The notes: a model not told the origin generated them from the sequence alone. Shown: positions 1 through 12,740, counted from the stretch's first letter. The stretch is 64,000 bases of DNA from Vesta saturnalis (GCA_036346205.1 JARFJB010002138.1:229501-293500); one strand, 5' to 3'. Numbers and translations are program-made.

Positions 1-249
1 GTCACTATGCCAGGAAAATAGTTCTGCTTGTATTTAATTATAACAAAGAAGCCTACGGTCATAGGACGTTCGTCGGGCTTTGCGGATTTTATATTTCCTT
101 CAGGTTCGGGCCGGTGTCTCAGTTTCTGGCATAGCATCTGCTTTAAATTTACCTTTTGTTACATATCATTACATACTTTAGTTTTGCGCTCATCCGTTAC
201 CTCGTGTCTCACTTCCAGTTTCCACTGCATTAAGTTTTTCCTTTCTTAT

Positions 250-1790
250 GAATTTAATTGTTCCTGTCTTCTCTTTCTCTCTTCCGGGCTTCTATATCAT
301 CTGCATATTCCTTCCTTTTCTTGGAAGTGATAGCAAATGGCATAAGAGACGCGGACTTTCTTTTAATGCCTCTTTCTTCACTTTTGGGCCACGGAAGGTG
401 TTCTGACCAAGCATCTTTGATTTTTATGTTGTTGCGCACCACAATTTTACGAGAACTACCCCGTTTCGTTTTTCCACTCTTTGGACGGCTGCATCAATAA
501 TACTCATCAATACGTCAGAACACACACCACAGGATTTGTTTTGATTCATAATTTCCTCCAAAACGGTTTCCATATTGTCCTGTTTGCCATCTAGCTCATC
601 AATATTTGGATTACCATTTTCATGTAAAAATTATTGGTCCTTGTTACAGTATGTCCATTCATAAAGAACGCCATTTATTTCCATTGGAAGTTACATCACT
701 TCCTCAGGAAGGAAATTTTATTCGACAAATCTATCACTCCTAAGTCGCTATTAGTATGTTCCACCCTGTTGTTAGAAACGACTAGATCATCATTAGTTGC
801 ACTTTGAACAACTACTTCTTAACCACTGAGTTTCTTAAGGGATTTCCACATATTGAACATAGGACCCTATGCGGTTTCTTTAGTTATTGTAGAGCTTTTA
901 AATTCCGATAATAAGCTTGAGTCTACATGATATTCCATTACCTTTACCGTAGTTTGTTATTCGCTAGCGTGTACATTGACTTGCTTATTGGAGACCTTTT
1001 TCAGTTCTTCCCTTCTTTTCGAAATGCATTGAGTGGAATTTACGGCATCTGAATAAAATGGAAAAATGCCACACTTTCTTAATCCATGTTTTATAATACT
1101 CGCTTGCACAGCTTCCACATATGCCTGTTCGAAGATTGGAATAAATGTGTTTTGCTTAGATTTCGTAGTTTGCTGTGTACGTTACCGAACCACCTTTTTC
1201 CAATGTACTTTGATGGACTTAAAAACTGACACATCACATGGCTGTAGGATGTGCATTGCATTTGGTAATAGGAAATATAGTATAATGTGATTTTGAGTGC
1301 ATAGGTTGTACAAATCTGAAAAATTTGCTGCTATGTCCCTTGGAATGCGTTCATAAGGAAACACAATCATATGAGGTACCCATTCACCCGCAGCAGATAA
1401 TGTACAAAGGACTGCTACGGATTCCTTCTCAGGGCCACTTGCAGTTTCATGAAAATTTCTATAATTTTTTGAACCCAGACACTTAACAGTTTTTGGACAA
1501 GTTTGTAGACCCGTTTTATCTGCATTGAAGATTCTAGTAGGGTCATCTAAAATATCTGCATATTTTGGGTTTTGGAAATAATAGTTTAATTCTTGGAACC
1601 AAGAGCGAATACCTTCTTCTGTGACTGAGGCTCTGGCTTCAGATATTATTTCAGCATTGCGTTGGGAAATATTTGGGTGTCTGTTTAGAAACAATTTTGG
1701 CCACTTGCGAGCCGGTCTATCGTCTGCAAACGGATTGTGACGATTTATTGTCTTCAATACACGCCGTCCTTAATCTCCTCTGGATTCATG
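250..1790 (-). pseudogene. pogo/CENP-B-type (DDE_1) transposase remnant
   Basis: Cut-and-paste DNA transposase of the pogo/Tigger type. The longest open stretch is 1182-1757 (191 codons). It shows FNADKTG (family form NxDETG, first catalytic Asp), then VPHMIVFPYERIP and the family landmark LLPNAMHILQPCDVSVF with the third Asp. The segment that should hold the second Asp (a DGH-type motif) is missing: the reading goes from IAANFS straight into DLYNLCTQNH, a loss I estimate at about 60 residues. Downstream on the minus strand, past stops, GLRKCGIFPFYSDAVN and a basic tail (254-442) match the C-terminus of the family. No terminal inverted repeats were found. It is catalytically dead. The family call is secure; the ends are not. 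Confidence 0.8.
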
Positions 1791-4700
1791 GGAAAATTTA
1801 GTAAGCCTTTGCCATTATCGATTTTTGAGTTTCTAGGTAGCGGACCGCAAAAATTTTATTATTGTAATTAACGTTTGTCAAATCGCCATTGTTACCGAGA
1901 TAGAAAAGATAATTAGTGAATTTTTAATATCTTGATAATACGTCGTAATTTGCTAATGGTTTCGAAATATGTTATTTATATATTTTTGTATCAGAAATGT
2001 GAGAATGTATGTAACTGATATTGGCTAAGGGTTGAAAAACACATGTTGGGGTTTAAGAAGCAGGTGTACGCTTAAAACACTGATTTACTGAAGGGGCGTA
2101 ACGGATCTTTGGAATTTCTTATGTGCGCTCTTGATGTAAAAATGTCATTGATCTAATGATTAATTAATTACGGATGAACATAGCGCAAATCCAAAGGGAG
2201 CTTTGTTTGGTACGTTGAAACCCGGGGATTGTGGAAGTAGAGATAGGTTTTTAGTTTTGAAATCGGAGGGTAAGGCAGTGACCGTTAGAGTGTCAATCGA
2301 GCCAGATCGATTTTTGTTTAATTAAATACCTTCATTGTAAACAGTTTGTCTTTCAAATATTTCTTGCGTGTACATTTTCTGTTGAATCAGCCAACACTAA
2401 TTTGTTTTTCTCTTTCGGGTGCTAGTAGTAAGGTGTTTTTCAAATATAAATCTGTGGATAACAGTCACACTTTTTGAAGTTAAACCGAGTATGTTAACGA
2501 TTTGTGTCTATGATCGATTAAGGGAACATATTCAGGTGTAGGTAGGTATTTTTATATAAATTAAGGCTGTCAGCAAATAATTGTACAAGCCTAGATAACT
2601 TATTAAAAATTGAGCATTGCCTTGCAAAGGTATCCTATTCGCACGCGGGCTCCTTAAGCTGAAAGCTGCTAAAGTAAAAGACAGTACAGGGCTCCCTCAC
2701 GATCGGTGTGAATTAGCATTGTTGTGTGTTGTTTATATTTATATTTGTGTAGAGGTGAGCTGGTGAACGAGTACATGATAGCGCTTTGGTTATTAATTGT
2801 AACCAAAACACCTAGAATTTTATTTTTATTGTTTTTATTGTTGTATAGATAAATGTGTAACATGAGAAAGGGGCGCTGTATTTTTATAACTTACCCTTGT
2901 AAGGCTTTGTTTTAATGAGTTTTTTTTGTTAGTTGTTAAGAGGAATTGTTTGCCTGCGAATTAATTTCTCTTTATATGCAATTGATTGGAATGTTTGAGA
3001 TGTATTTTGTGCTTTAGTAGTCACTAAACAATTGTGTACGTGTAAATTTCTTGTCTATTGTCTTTTGTCCTTGCCTTTACTGTTATATTTTGTATGTACC
3101 GTAATTTGCTGTATTATTTTATGCGCTTATTTACTTAAAGACCGGCATGATTGGTTTTAAAGGGCCACATGTTTGGTATTATAATTTTTATTTTTATTAT
3201 TTATGAGTCAATTGTGGGTGTGACTACATGGGGTTTCTTTTTTTTATTGTATTTATGTGTAACTAAAGTGTTTTTTATTTATTTTCCCTCTTAATGTTAT
3301 AATTTTGTTCGCACTTTAACCTGATTTAATGTGTTTTGTTATATTTACCCTTTCATTGTTCTTTTTGTGTTACTTGATTTATTAATGCACTTGTGCCATT
3401 AGTTATTTATGAATAAAGTGGGTTTTGTTGGTGGTTCTTTCCCGCAATAGTATATTAATGGGCTGAACCATCATTGCGCAAAGCCCGTTGATTTTAATTT
3501 CAGTAGTTCCATTTTTTTTTACCTGCTCCACATGATGCAACACTTACCTCATCCAGCCTATCTAATTCAGATAGTACAACGTATCTACCACTAGACGACC
3601 ACCTCGTTTGATCAGATCTGATGTTTGCGAGTAATTAAATATCAGACTTGTAAATAAATTCTAATGTTTTAATTATTGCCAGGAAAGTCAAAGTAAGGCA
3701 GGCAATTAATTTGAGTAATAGTAATATTATTGTCAGTCAAGTCAAGATAATTCACTTATCGATTGTTTTGTTCTTGAATTTGCATTCTTGCAAATAATTT
3801 CAAATTACACTTTTCAAGATAGGGTACCTGTGGGATGCTAGAAGCTTCCTAGGTCAAGTCCCATTTTTGTAATTAAAGGTACTTGGCCTGTAATTTTATT
3901 AAACAGGGTGCTTTTTTGGTATTCTATACTTTCTGCTAGCTGCAGAATGTGACAAACTTTTTCTCCTAATTTCTTCCACGGCATTTTGTAGACTGTCCGA
4001 ATATCTAAATCTTTTGGTATTTTTGAATACCTTTTTCCATTTTATATATGTACTTAAAAAGAAATTGAAATATTAGAACACGTTCTCCTCGAGAAAAATT
4101 TGCGTTCATTTATGCGTCCAAACGATCTGATGGATGAACGCAAAATAATCAGTCGTTAATTTAGTGAACAACAGGTTTTTTCGAGCACTGTATACTGAAA
4201 ATCTTTATTCATATTTAAATGCTGTGAATATAAAGGTCAACATGCTACAACATGCGGGTTCACACTAATTCCCAGTGAATGACCGGCTTCGTTTATTCAC
4301 TGGAGTTTGCACATGATCCAGTATATGAACACAAGTTTCTGCTAATTTTCGCGCCAATTCTTCGTATTTGAGGTAATATTGGGTAACAACCATCTCCGAA
4401 AGGAGTTATAAAATATTTTGATTTACATGGTCCCTTATAAGTTTGCTGCGTAAAACTGAACATTGAAAATTCACACAACTACAAAATGTTTCGGCGTTCA
4501 CTCTTTGGATGTGAACTAGAAACCGTATAAGTCAATAACAGATAAGAGTTAGGAGATTCTTATAAGTCCCGTATAAGTGTAGGGTTGTTCATTCACAGGT
4601 ACCATTAATTTATTAGTACCTCTACCCTATTTGAAATAAAAGACCAGTAGAAAATGCGACATACAGATGAATGTAACACAGCGTGATCCAGATTGATTAT

Positions 4701-4950
4701 AGAATTTGTATCTCCGCTATGGTCATATTGTTATCAAAAATGTATTCTAACACTGGAAAGTGTAAGTTGTTTATCAAAACTTTTATCCGCTGGGGTCATG
4801 AGCGTGCGTAAATACGTATGTATAAACTGTCATAATTTGCTTCCTTCTGTTGTCGTTTTATTTGTCTTTTTATTACTCCTGTAGTTCACGTAAAAACTAT
4901 CTTTTTCAAGACAAAAACTGCACGTACTTTATTGATTTATCTGGTAAGTA
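1791..4950. other. AT-rich DNA without recognisable genes
   Basis: Only short open frames without known motifs occur here (for example at 2669-2863 and 4293-4478). T-rich runs are common between 2880 and 3420. No inverted repeats, RNA genes or coding exons could be supported. Confidence 0.5.
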
Positions 4951-4969
4951 AATAAATTTTAAGTGTCGG

Positions 4970-5389
4970 ATGAATACTGTAAGTTTATCTTGGACGGAAG
5001 GTTGTAGTCTGGAAATATTTGCAAGTTTCCTGGTTCGAGGAATTCCAACAATGGTTCGAAGGAAACATTCACACAACATGTTTGTCGAATTGTTCAACGT
5101 TTTCGTGCCACTAGCTCCATATCCTGGCAGAAGACCTGCATTTAACGAAGAAGGCTTAGAGGATAGGGGGCGATGGGAAGCTAGTCCTAAATAATCTTTG
5201 AGAAGATTGTCTGCTCAAAGTGGTAATTGAGTAAAATTTGTTTTTATGACTAAATGTTGATTATTTATTAATTGTAATTGTAGGGGTTTCATATGGGACA
5301 TGCCAGAGGCCTAGTAAGAAACTGAAAATGTACCCGTACAAAAAGTCTTTATTACAATAATTGCTGCCATCTGATTTTGAAAAGCGTTG
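4970..5389 (+). pseudogene. Tc1/mariner transposase, N-terminal part (interrupted)
   Basis: N-terminal DNA-binding part of a Tc1/mariner-type transposase. The visible pieces, in order, are PGRRPAFNEEGLE (the GRP linker between the two helix-turn-helix domains), SLRRLSAQSG (second HTH) and, about 5310-5389, KKLKMYPYKKSLLQ then LLPSDFEKRC, which leads into the catalytic domain. Stops and frameshifts separate the pieces. The reading breaks at 5390 where a pogo element is inserted and resumes at 8101 with FNENLNDNDILDITFFGDEACFHLGG, so both halves belong to one older copy. The outer ends of this element were not found. Confidence 0.7.
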
Positions 5390-5694
5390 TACGTAGGGGA
5401 AGGATGGGTAAAGCGGCCTAGATGGGTAAAGTGGACAGTGGTAGAAATAAATACTTCTGCCATGTGGAGACATCTTTTAGATAGTGGATTAACTAACGGA
5501 AGTGATGCAGAACAACCCAGTAATGCGCGCAACTGCTAAGGTGTATAACGTGGGACTTTTTGTAAACTAATCACCAAGCTGCTGTCTTGATCTAAGGTAA
5601 GTACTTGCTTCACAATCATTTTCAGTTAGGTTATAATGCTTATTTACAATGGTTGTCAACAAATTATTCGGAACAAATGGTCAAAGTGGCCCAC

Positions 5695-5760
5695 TGCTAG
5701 ACCACTATGCCCGACAGTTGGGCCACTATGCCCGACAGTTGGGCCACTATGCCCGACTTA
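5695..5760. repeat. Subterminal tandem repeat of the pogo element
   Basis: Three adjacent copies of a ~21-bp unit, CCACTATGCCCGACAGTTGG, the last shortened, preceded by a related CAAAGTGGCCCACTG. The unit is a variant of the TIR core. Transposase-binding subterminal repeats are common in DNA transposons; that role is inferred here. Confidence 0.7.
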
Positions 5761-5810
5761 AGAATTCTTATGATAATTGTTCTGATAATGATGTTTGGTT
5801 TTAGAGAACA

Positions 5811-7679
5811 ATGCCGTCTAATTACAAAAGAACTTCAAAGCAGAATAGCTGGAATGCTGACTCAATGAAGCAGGCTATTGAAGCCGTCCGTAGTGGTGCA
5901 ATGGGTTATCTTAAAGCCAGTAAGGAATATAATGTCCCGCGAACCACATTGAAAAGAAGGGTTAAAAACACAAATATCGATGCTAAGGACAACAAAAAAA
6001 TCCTCGGGAGCTTTCGTAATGTTTTTAACAAAGATCAAGAAAAAGAAATCGTTAATCATATTTTTGACATGGAACAGAGATTCTATGGGCTTACGTGTAG
6101 TATTAGAAGCCTAGCCTTTCAGTTGGCCGAAAAAACCAGCTGAAGCATTCATTTTGCAAAACAAAAGATTAGCTGGTAAAGACTGGTTGCGAGGATTTCG
6201 TAGGCGTCATGCAGAAGTCACTCTACGATCCCCAGAAGCAACGTCATCTGCTCGTGCTCAGGGCTTCAATCGTCCTAGTGTCAGTAAATTTTTCATGTTA
6301 TTGTCTAAAATACAAATGAAATCAAATTTTCTCCACAGAATTTTTAACGTGGATGAAACTGGAGTCACCACTGTCCAGTTAAAATGTTCAAAAGTATTAG
6401 CTCTGAAAGGCAGAAGACAAGTTGGTTCGCTAACGCCGGCTGAGCGGGAATTTGTCAACAGCTGTAATTTTTATGTCGGCAGAAGGAAACTTTGTGCCCC
6501 ACTAATTATATTTCCGAGAGTTCGCATGAAAATTGAACTTCAAGATGGAGCTCCACCAGGTACCATATTTGCGTGCCACAAGTCTGGTTGGATGCAATTA
6601 GATATTTTTACCACATGGTACAGACATTTTTTGTCTCATGTTAAGCCCAATGAACATGACCCAGCTCTGTTAATTTTAGACGGACATATGACTCACACAC
6701 GTAATTTAGAGTTTATAGAACTTTCCAGGACAAATCATGCATTGCAGCCACAAGCTGCAGCCATTGGACGTCTCCTTCATGGGTCCTCTAAATACATGTG
6801 CAAGCATGTGAAAAATTTTTACGATCTCATCCTGGTCGCGTTATAACACAGTTCCAGATAAGTAAACTATTTGGAGAAGCATATCTTCGTGCCGCAACAT
6901 CAAACAATGCCATAAATGGTTTTCGAAAATGTGGAATTGTACCATTAGATCCTAATGTATTTGATGACTCAGATTATGTTGCTGCTGAAACTACTGACAT
7001 GCCACTGATCAGACCCATGGTTTCCATGCAAAATCACTCTTCAGGAGATGAATCTTCAACTAACCAAGTATCTTCGTCTAAGAAAGGTCACCTGCCATCT
7101 AGTTCTAAAACCACGAGTGACTCAGCATCTACTTCACTGGAAATTAATGAGCCTTCTACTTCTAAGCAAATTGCTGAACCTTTCATTCCTAGATGTTTCA
7201 CTCCTCAAATATTTGCTGGACCTTCCACTTCTCAAATAATTGCTGAACCTTCCACTTTCAAAAGAATCGATGACCCTGCCATGGTTAACACATCTTCATC
7301 TTCGTTCTGCATCAGTCCAAATAGTTTGAACCCAGTACCAAAACAAAAACAAAACACAAGAAAACAAACTAGGAAAAAGGGAACATCAGTCATCCTTACA
7401 AGCACCCCTTATAAGGATGAACCTGAGGCAACGAAAATTTCTAGTGACAAAGTTAATCAAAAAAAGAAACAGGTAGCAACAAAAAACTTGTTTTCTAAGC
7501 AAGCTACAAAGAAACAAAAAACTAAGTTGATAGATAGTGATCCTAGTGATGAGGACAACCCGGAATGCATTTATTGCGAAGAAAACTTTTCCAAATCTTG
7601 TAGCAAAGAAGGTTGAGGAGTGCGCAGGCTGCGACGACCATGATGATACATTTTTGTGTGATTTTTGCAGATCTTTCTA
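5811..7679 (+). pseudogene. pogo-like transposase, frameshifted
   Basis: Starts at ATG 5811 with a psq/HTH domain (NVPRTTLKRRV) and runs to QLAEK; a shift near 6143 moves to PAEAFILQNKRLAGKDWLRGF, the CENP-B-type HTH. The DDE domain follows: FNVDETGV (first Asp, ~6345-6368), LLILDGHMTHTRNLEF (second Asp, ~6670-6715) and, after a shift near 6740, LQPLDVSFMGPLNT (third Asp). A long Ser/Thr- and Lys-rich region (6900-7530) leads to paired cysteines CIYCEENFSKS and, in another frame, EECAGCDDHDDTFLCDFCR (7615-7675), a PHD-like zinc finger typical of this group. All three catalytic Asp are visible but in different frames, with at least four shifts. It cannot work as it stands. Confidence 0.85.
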
Positions 7680-7875
7680 ATATTTTGTCATCCATTATGC
7701 AAATAAAAGTCAATAAGTTTGTAATATTTTTTTTAATTTTTTTTTTTTTAATATTTCATCACCCATCTACTTTCTATCTTTAACCATACAATAACTGGAA
7801 CAAGAATGATTGTTCATGATCAGCAGACAATGATAATAGGTAGGTATAGATACCGATAGGCGCTAAATATTCATG

Positions 7876-7912
7876 ATGACCACTTTACCCAACCAGGTAA
7901 AGTGGCCATTTG
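7876..7912. repeat. Palindrome in the 3' subterminal region of the pogo element
   Basis: GACCACTTTACCC and GGTAAAGTGGCC face each other across a few bases, giving a small inverted repeat that carries the TIR core in both orientations. It may be a transposase-binding site or hairpin. Confidence 0.55.
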
Positions 7913-8100
7913 TAGGCAAAGAAAAAATTATAAAAAAACAATATGAAAAGCTGCATTCTAGAGTACGAATTTGTCATGTTTGATTCTAGAATGGATCCTT
8001 CATACTACAAACAATTCACAAAGCAAAACTGGCAAAAATAAACCTTCGACAAGATATTATGGCTTAGGGTGGCCACTTTGCCCACCTTTCCCCTACTGTA

Positions 8101-8735
8101 GCTAGTTTAACGAAAATCTTAATGACAATGATATTTTGGATATAACATTTTTTGGTGACGAGGCATGCTTTCATCTAGGCGGCTATATAAGCTCCCAAAA
8201 TTACCGAACCTGGTCAACAGAAAATCTCCATCTATCTATTGAAACTCCATTACATACAGTTAAAACTGGAGTTTGAATTGCCATGTCGAGAAGGCGAATA
8301 AATGGATCAAACTTTTTTTAATGAAAATATAAATACCGAAAACTGTCAACAATTAATTCTAAGACCTTTTATTGAACAACTGCACGACGACGAGCTTCAA
8401 AACGGGTATTTCCAGCAAGATTACGCAACAGCCTACACGGCCCGTACAATGTTGCCTTAATTATCACAATTTTTCGGTGATAGGATAATGAGCAAGAAAT
8501 CGATGGGCACCATGTTCTCCATGCTTGACTCCGCTCGACTGCTTTCTCTTTGGTCATCTTGAAAATATTGTGTATGCAAATCTGCATACGGTTGAGGAGT
8601 TACGAAATGGCATAGTGAACGCCGTTAATGCAATAATCCCATAACAGTTAGCAGCCGTCTTCCAGAATATTAAACGTAGAGTAAATTTATGCTTAGAAAA
8701 TAATGGACAACATTTTCAGCGCCTATTATAAGCGT
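8101..8735 (+). pseudogene. Tc1/mariner transposase, C-terminal part (interrupted)
   Basis: Catalytic half of the transposase whose N-terminal half is at 4970-5389. After TA it reads FNENLNDNDILD, then FFGDEACFHLGGYISSQNY (first Asp), STENLHLSIETPLHTVKTGV, a stop, IAMSRRRINGSNFF and, after a shift, FQQDYATAYTART where the family has DGATAH (second Asp kept). The third acidic region and FLWG motif are scrambled. Fragments HTVEELRNGIVNAVNAI and FQNIKRRVNLCLENNGQHFQ in other frames mark the C-terminus. It is inactive, and more eroded than the pogo element that interrupts it. Confidence 0.8.
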
Positions 8736-8892
8736 TCGGAGACTATAAACTGTCTCCATCATGAGTGAAATTAAATCTAAATTGAAATTAAAACATTCCA
8801 TTTACTTATTAACATTTTTAATAATAATATTAAGATGGAGGTAGTTCAACAATCAATAAATACGGACTATTTATGTAATTTAAAATTTTGCT

Positions 8893-10959
8893 TCCATCTT
8901 GGATTTTGACGTCAAAAGCCCCGCCCACTTTCACTTTTTACTAGCCCACTTGGGGGACGCGTTTTTCCACCCTTATTTTTGACGGCTTCTCTTCGAAGGT
9001 CTTTTTCAACCCCTTTTCATCCTTAATTATTTTTTGTTTTTTACTCGCCCACGTGTAGGACGTGTTTTTTTTACCCCTATTTTATGATCGCCCCCGTGTA
9101 GGACGCGTTTTTCTACCCCTATGGTTTGTTTTCGGAGGCCTTTTTCAACCCCTAATTATTTTTGTTTTTATTCGTCCACGTGTAGGACGTATTTTTTCGC
9201 TCCTATTTTATAACCTCCCTCGTGTAGTACGCGTTTTTCTACCCCTATGGTTTCTTTTCGGTGGTCTTTTTAACCCCTTGATGGAATTTTCACCCTAATT
9301 ACGGCCTCTTTGGCAGTTTAGCCTCTGGAAGGTGGGAAAATTCGTGCGCGTACAATGTTCTAATAAGGAGGCCTAATGCTACCTCTTAAAACAGATATAA
9401 TAAGTTGTGTTAGGTCTGCGCCTCGGCCCCCTTGGCTGAAAATAGTATTATAAGGGGATCCTAATGCTAACGTGTAAGAAGTACCATGTAGGCATTCGAT
9501 CTTGTGTTAGGGTCTGCGTCCCTGTCCTGGCCCCTTGGCGGGACATGTGAAATAAGGGGCCCTAATGCCAACTTGCAAGACACGTGTAGGGCTTCGCAAC
9601 CTGTTCTCGGGCCTTCGCCCCCTGGCTGGAAATGGTATGAGGACCCTAACCTTATAAGACAAGTATGCCTTCGATCTTACGTAAGGGTCTGCGCCCTGGC
9701 CCCTTTGAGTTAAAATTGATTTTAACGCCATCTAGTGGCGTATAGACTAATGAACATTTTCTATAATAGAAGTTGATCATGCACATCTCTCTCTTTTTCT
9801 ATCCAATTTGTCCGTTTCTCTCTCTCTCTCTTTCGGCTCTTTATCACACACAAACAAATCAATTAATTAATTAATCAATCATGCTCAATCAAATCAATCA
9901 AATCAATCAGATCAATCTCAATCAATCAACCGAAATCATGTCCTACAGTTTGCGGAAACCAGCTTACAGTTCAAAACTGAATAAATTAAAGTCTAAATCA
10001 AATATGACGTGAAATAATAAATAATTTCTACCCTAATGCAATGATGCTTTTATATAGGCAGATTCTCTAAACAGTGTTTGCATGTTCAATTACATACACA
10101 CAAAATTGTTTCATAGAAACGAGTTCATTAACAGTTATAAAAACGTCATTAAAAGGACTGGAAAGTAATAATTACTTATGTATAACATAGTTGTTAAGAA
10201 TATCAAATTGATATAATGGAAATAAAAGGCAAAAGGTTTTAATGGTCTTATTATTATAAGCGAATTAACAATAACTACAGTTTAAAATCCACGAATACGT
10301 ACCAACTGTTTGCAGACGCCACTAGCTCAGACCCTAACCTAAGATCGAAGGCCTACATGGTAGTTCCTACACTTGTCTTATAAGGTTAGGGTCCTCATAC
10401 TATTTCAGCCAGGGGCGAAGGCCCGAGAACAGGTTGCGAAGCCCTACACGTGTCTTACAAGTTGGCATTAGGGCCCCTTATTTCAAATTTCCCGCCGAGG
10501 GGCCAGGACAGGGGCGCAGACCCTAACACAAGATCGAAGGCCTACATGGTACTTCTTACACTTGTCTTACACGTTAGAATAGATTAGATTAGATTAGGAT
10601 CCCCTTATTATAATACTATTTTCAGCCAAGGGGGCCGGGACGCAGACCTAACACAACTTCTTATATCTGTCTTATGAGGTAGCAATAGGTAGCATTTGCC
10701 TACCTTCTAGGAGCTAAACTGCCAAAGAGGCTGTAATTAGGGTTAAAAAGACCACTGAAAAGAAACCATAGGGGTAGAAAAACGCATCTTACACGGAGAC
10801 GGTCAGAAAATAAGGGCGAAAAAATATGTCCTACACGTGGACGAATAAAAACAAAATAGAAAAGAAGCCGTTAAAAATAAGGGTGGAAAAACGCGTCCCC
10901 CGCGTGGGCGAGTAAAAAGTGAAAGTAGGCGGGGCTTGTGACGTCAAAATCCAAGATGA
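8893..10959. mobile_element. Foldback element with very long inverted arms
   Basis: The left arm (about 8893-9741) and right arm (about 10316-10959) are reverse complements over most of their length, with small indels. Both outer ends carry CCATCTTGGATTTTGACGTC. Within the arms, units with CCCACGTGTAGGACGCGTTT, ACCCCTATGGTTT and TTTTCGGAGGCC recur several times, so each arm is itself a degenerate tandem array. Both inner ends stop at CTAGTGGCG. A ~570-bp unpaired centre (9742-10315) holds CT-rich and AATC-rich simple repeats. No coding sequence is present. A smaller relative lies at 59367-60272. Arms made of short direct repeats are the hallmark of foldback elements; mobilisation by a partner in trans is inferred. 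Confidence 0.82.
9775..9950. repeat. CT-rich then AATC-rich simple repeats
   Basis: A run of CTCT/TTTCTC (9785-9840) is followed by repeated AATCAATC/AAATC (9858-9935). They form part of the centre of the foldback element. Confidence 0.8.
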
Positions 10960-12671
10960 AATATTCAACTTTTGAGTTTTCCGCCCAATCAGTAATACCC
11001 GTATGTACGCCAATGGAAATCACTAAATGAGATACGTGGACAATAGCGTTTTTGAAGTAAGCGAACCACTTCAATCAATCTGGATCACCCTGTATATGAA
11101 ATAGTTCACACATACATAAAAGAAGTCTTTCTTTCTAACATCATTTACTAACCATTAAATTTTGGTCTACTTTAAGTGAAAATGTTTGCCTACACTTGAA
11201 ATACCTTTTGATCTTTTTAAGTAAACAATTTTTGCTTGGGCCAGAAACATTCGTATTGTACGTATAAGCAGAAGGGCATGCCGATGCCTTCAACTGCGAA
11301 TACTCGCAAAACAAAACTTTTAAACGTGTGCTATACAAATCATTTATGCCGACGTATAAAAAGTATTTTCGGAATGTTTGTTTTGGTTACGCTACCACGT
11401 TTTAAATTATGTTGACGGCACTGAACGTCAACGTGTCACGGCTCTAATCTAATGTGTATGACAGCTGTCAGCGAATGTTCATGTATGATAAATCAGTGGT
11501 GTCAAATTAAAATTTGTAACGGTTTTTTCAGGCCTAGTCTTAAAATAACGAGTTTCTGAGAGATTTTGAGAATTCGAAAGTTAGTATTGCCGGACGGAAA
11601 TGCTTTCAAGTGATTTTGTTGCTAATAAAAAATAAGGAAGGTGGATGTAGGCTTGGCCTATCTTTTGAGTCACCTGATACGAGTATAATGTGTGTGTATG
11701 ACGTTTTAGCGTAAAATCTAATTAAATCCGGAAGATAAAATTAATTTTGTTTAAGGGTAAGTATAGGCATGTTAAAAATACATAATTATTGAGCATCATT
11801 GAGTGAAGATATATGACACATTAATCAAATCTCCAGCGTGGGTAATAGAAGTAAGTGTCACCGGAGAATTAATCATTTACGATAAAATTAGATCTGATAA
11901 TTACATTTTTTGTTTGATACTGGTAACGAATAATATGAGTCTTAGTAATAGAATGTGTATATTTCTGTAAACGTGAATGTTGCCACAATGCAAGTTCATA
12001 GCTGAATCTGGACATTACTTCTTTATATTGAAAGTGCGATTCATGGCAAATTTAGACAGACAATTAAATTTTAAAACGAATTTTTGAGTCTTCGTAGAGC
12101 ATCAAGCAATATACCGTATTAATTGAGTTTAAACCTCAGTTGTGGATTCAGAATTGAAAGCAAGTGCCAATTGTTTATAAAGGTAAGTTTAAAAAAATAC
12201 ATAAGATTGGTAGGAAATATAAGACTATTAAGTAAAATTCTGAGTTTATTTCTTAAACTGAAGTCCATTCGTACTCACTATGCAGAATCAAACGTTCTAA
12301 ACTTTGCTTCGTCGAATTTAAACCAAAGTTACTATTGAGGTGGCATCAATATAAATATGAATTAAGTTTGACTTGAGTTTTTGAGGTAACTCTCCCCACA
12401 TAGTGAAAACAAATAGGAAATGTAAATAAAAGACATTATTTATCCGAAATGGAAGTGAATACAATTTTATTCCATATACAACCTGCAGACATATTCGGAC
12501 TTTCTTAATTTGGTATTCGCAGCGGTATTGTACTGTTTATATCTTTTTGGAAGTTTTTAAGTGGGCAGTCTTATGTTACAGACATAATCTGGTTACCCAC
12601 ATTGTTTTATTAAGTTTCTCATTGCCTGTAACCCATGAGTAATGTAAGTTACGTTAAATATAAATCTTTAG

Positions 12672-12676
<5 letters not shown>
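10960..12676. other. No recognisable gene
   Basis: AT-rich sequence with short open frames lacking known motifs. I found no inverted repeats, RNA genes or splice-bounded exons I could support. Confidence 0.5.

Positions 12677-12738
<62 letters not shown>
12677..12738. repeat. (TA)n microsatellite
   Basis: About 31 TA repeats abutting the left inverted end of the mariner-type element at 12739. Confidence 0.98.

Positions 12739-12740
<2 letters not shown>

Larger units (their letters stand above)
5392..8098 (+). mobile_element. pogo-like DNA transposon with TIRs and TA duplication
   Basis: Both ends are visible. The left end reads CGTAGGGGAAGGATGGGTAA and the right end, reverse complemented, CAGTAGGGGAAAGGTGGGCA, each followed by AAG(C/T)GGCC. 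TA lies immediately outside at 5390-5391 and 8099-8100, the target duplication expected of pogo and Tc1/mariner elements. Inside are a broken transposase (5811-7679) and subterminal repeats at 5690-5760 and 7878-7910 built from the same TIR core (GGCCACT with GGTAAAG or TGCCC). The element splits an older mariner-type transposase, which dates it as the younger insertion. Confidence 0.88.
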
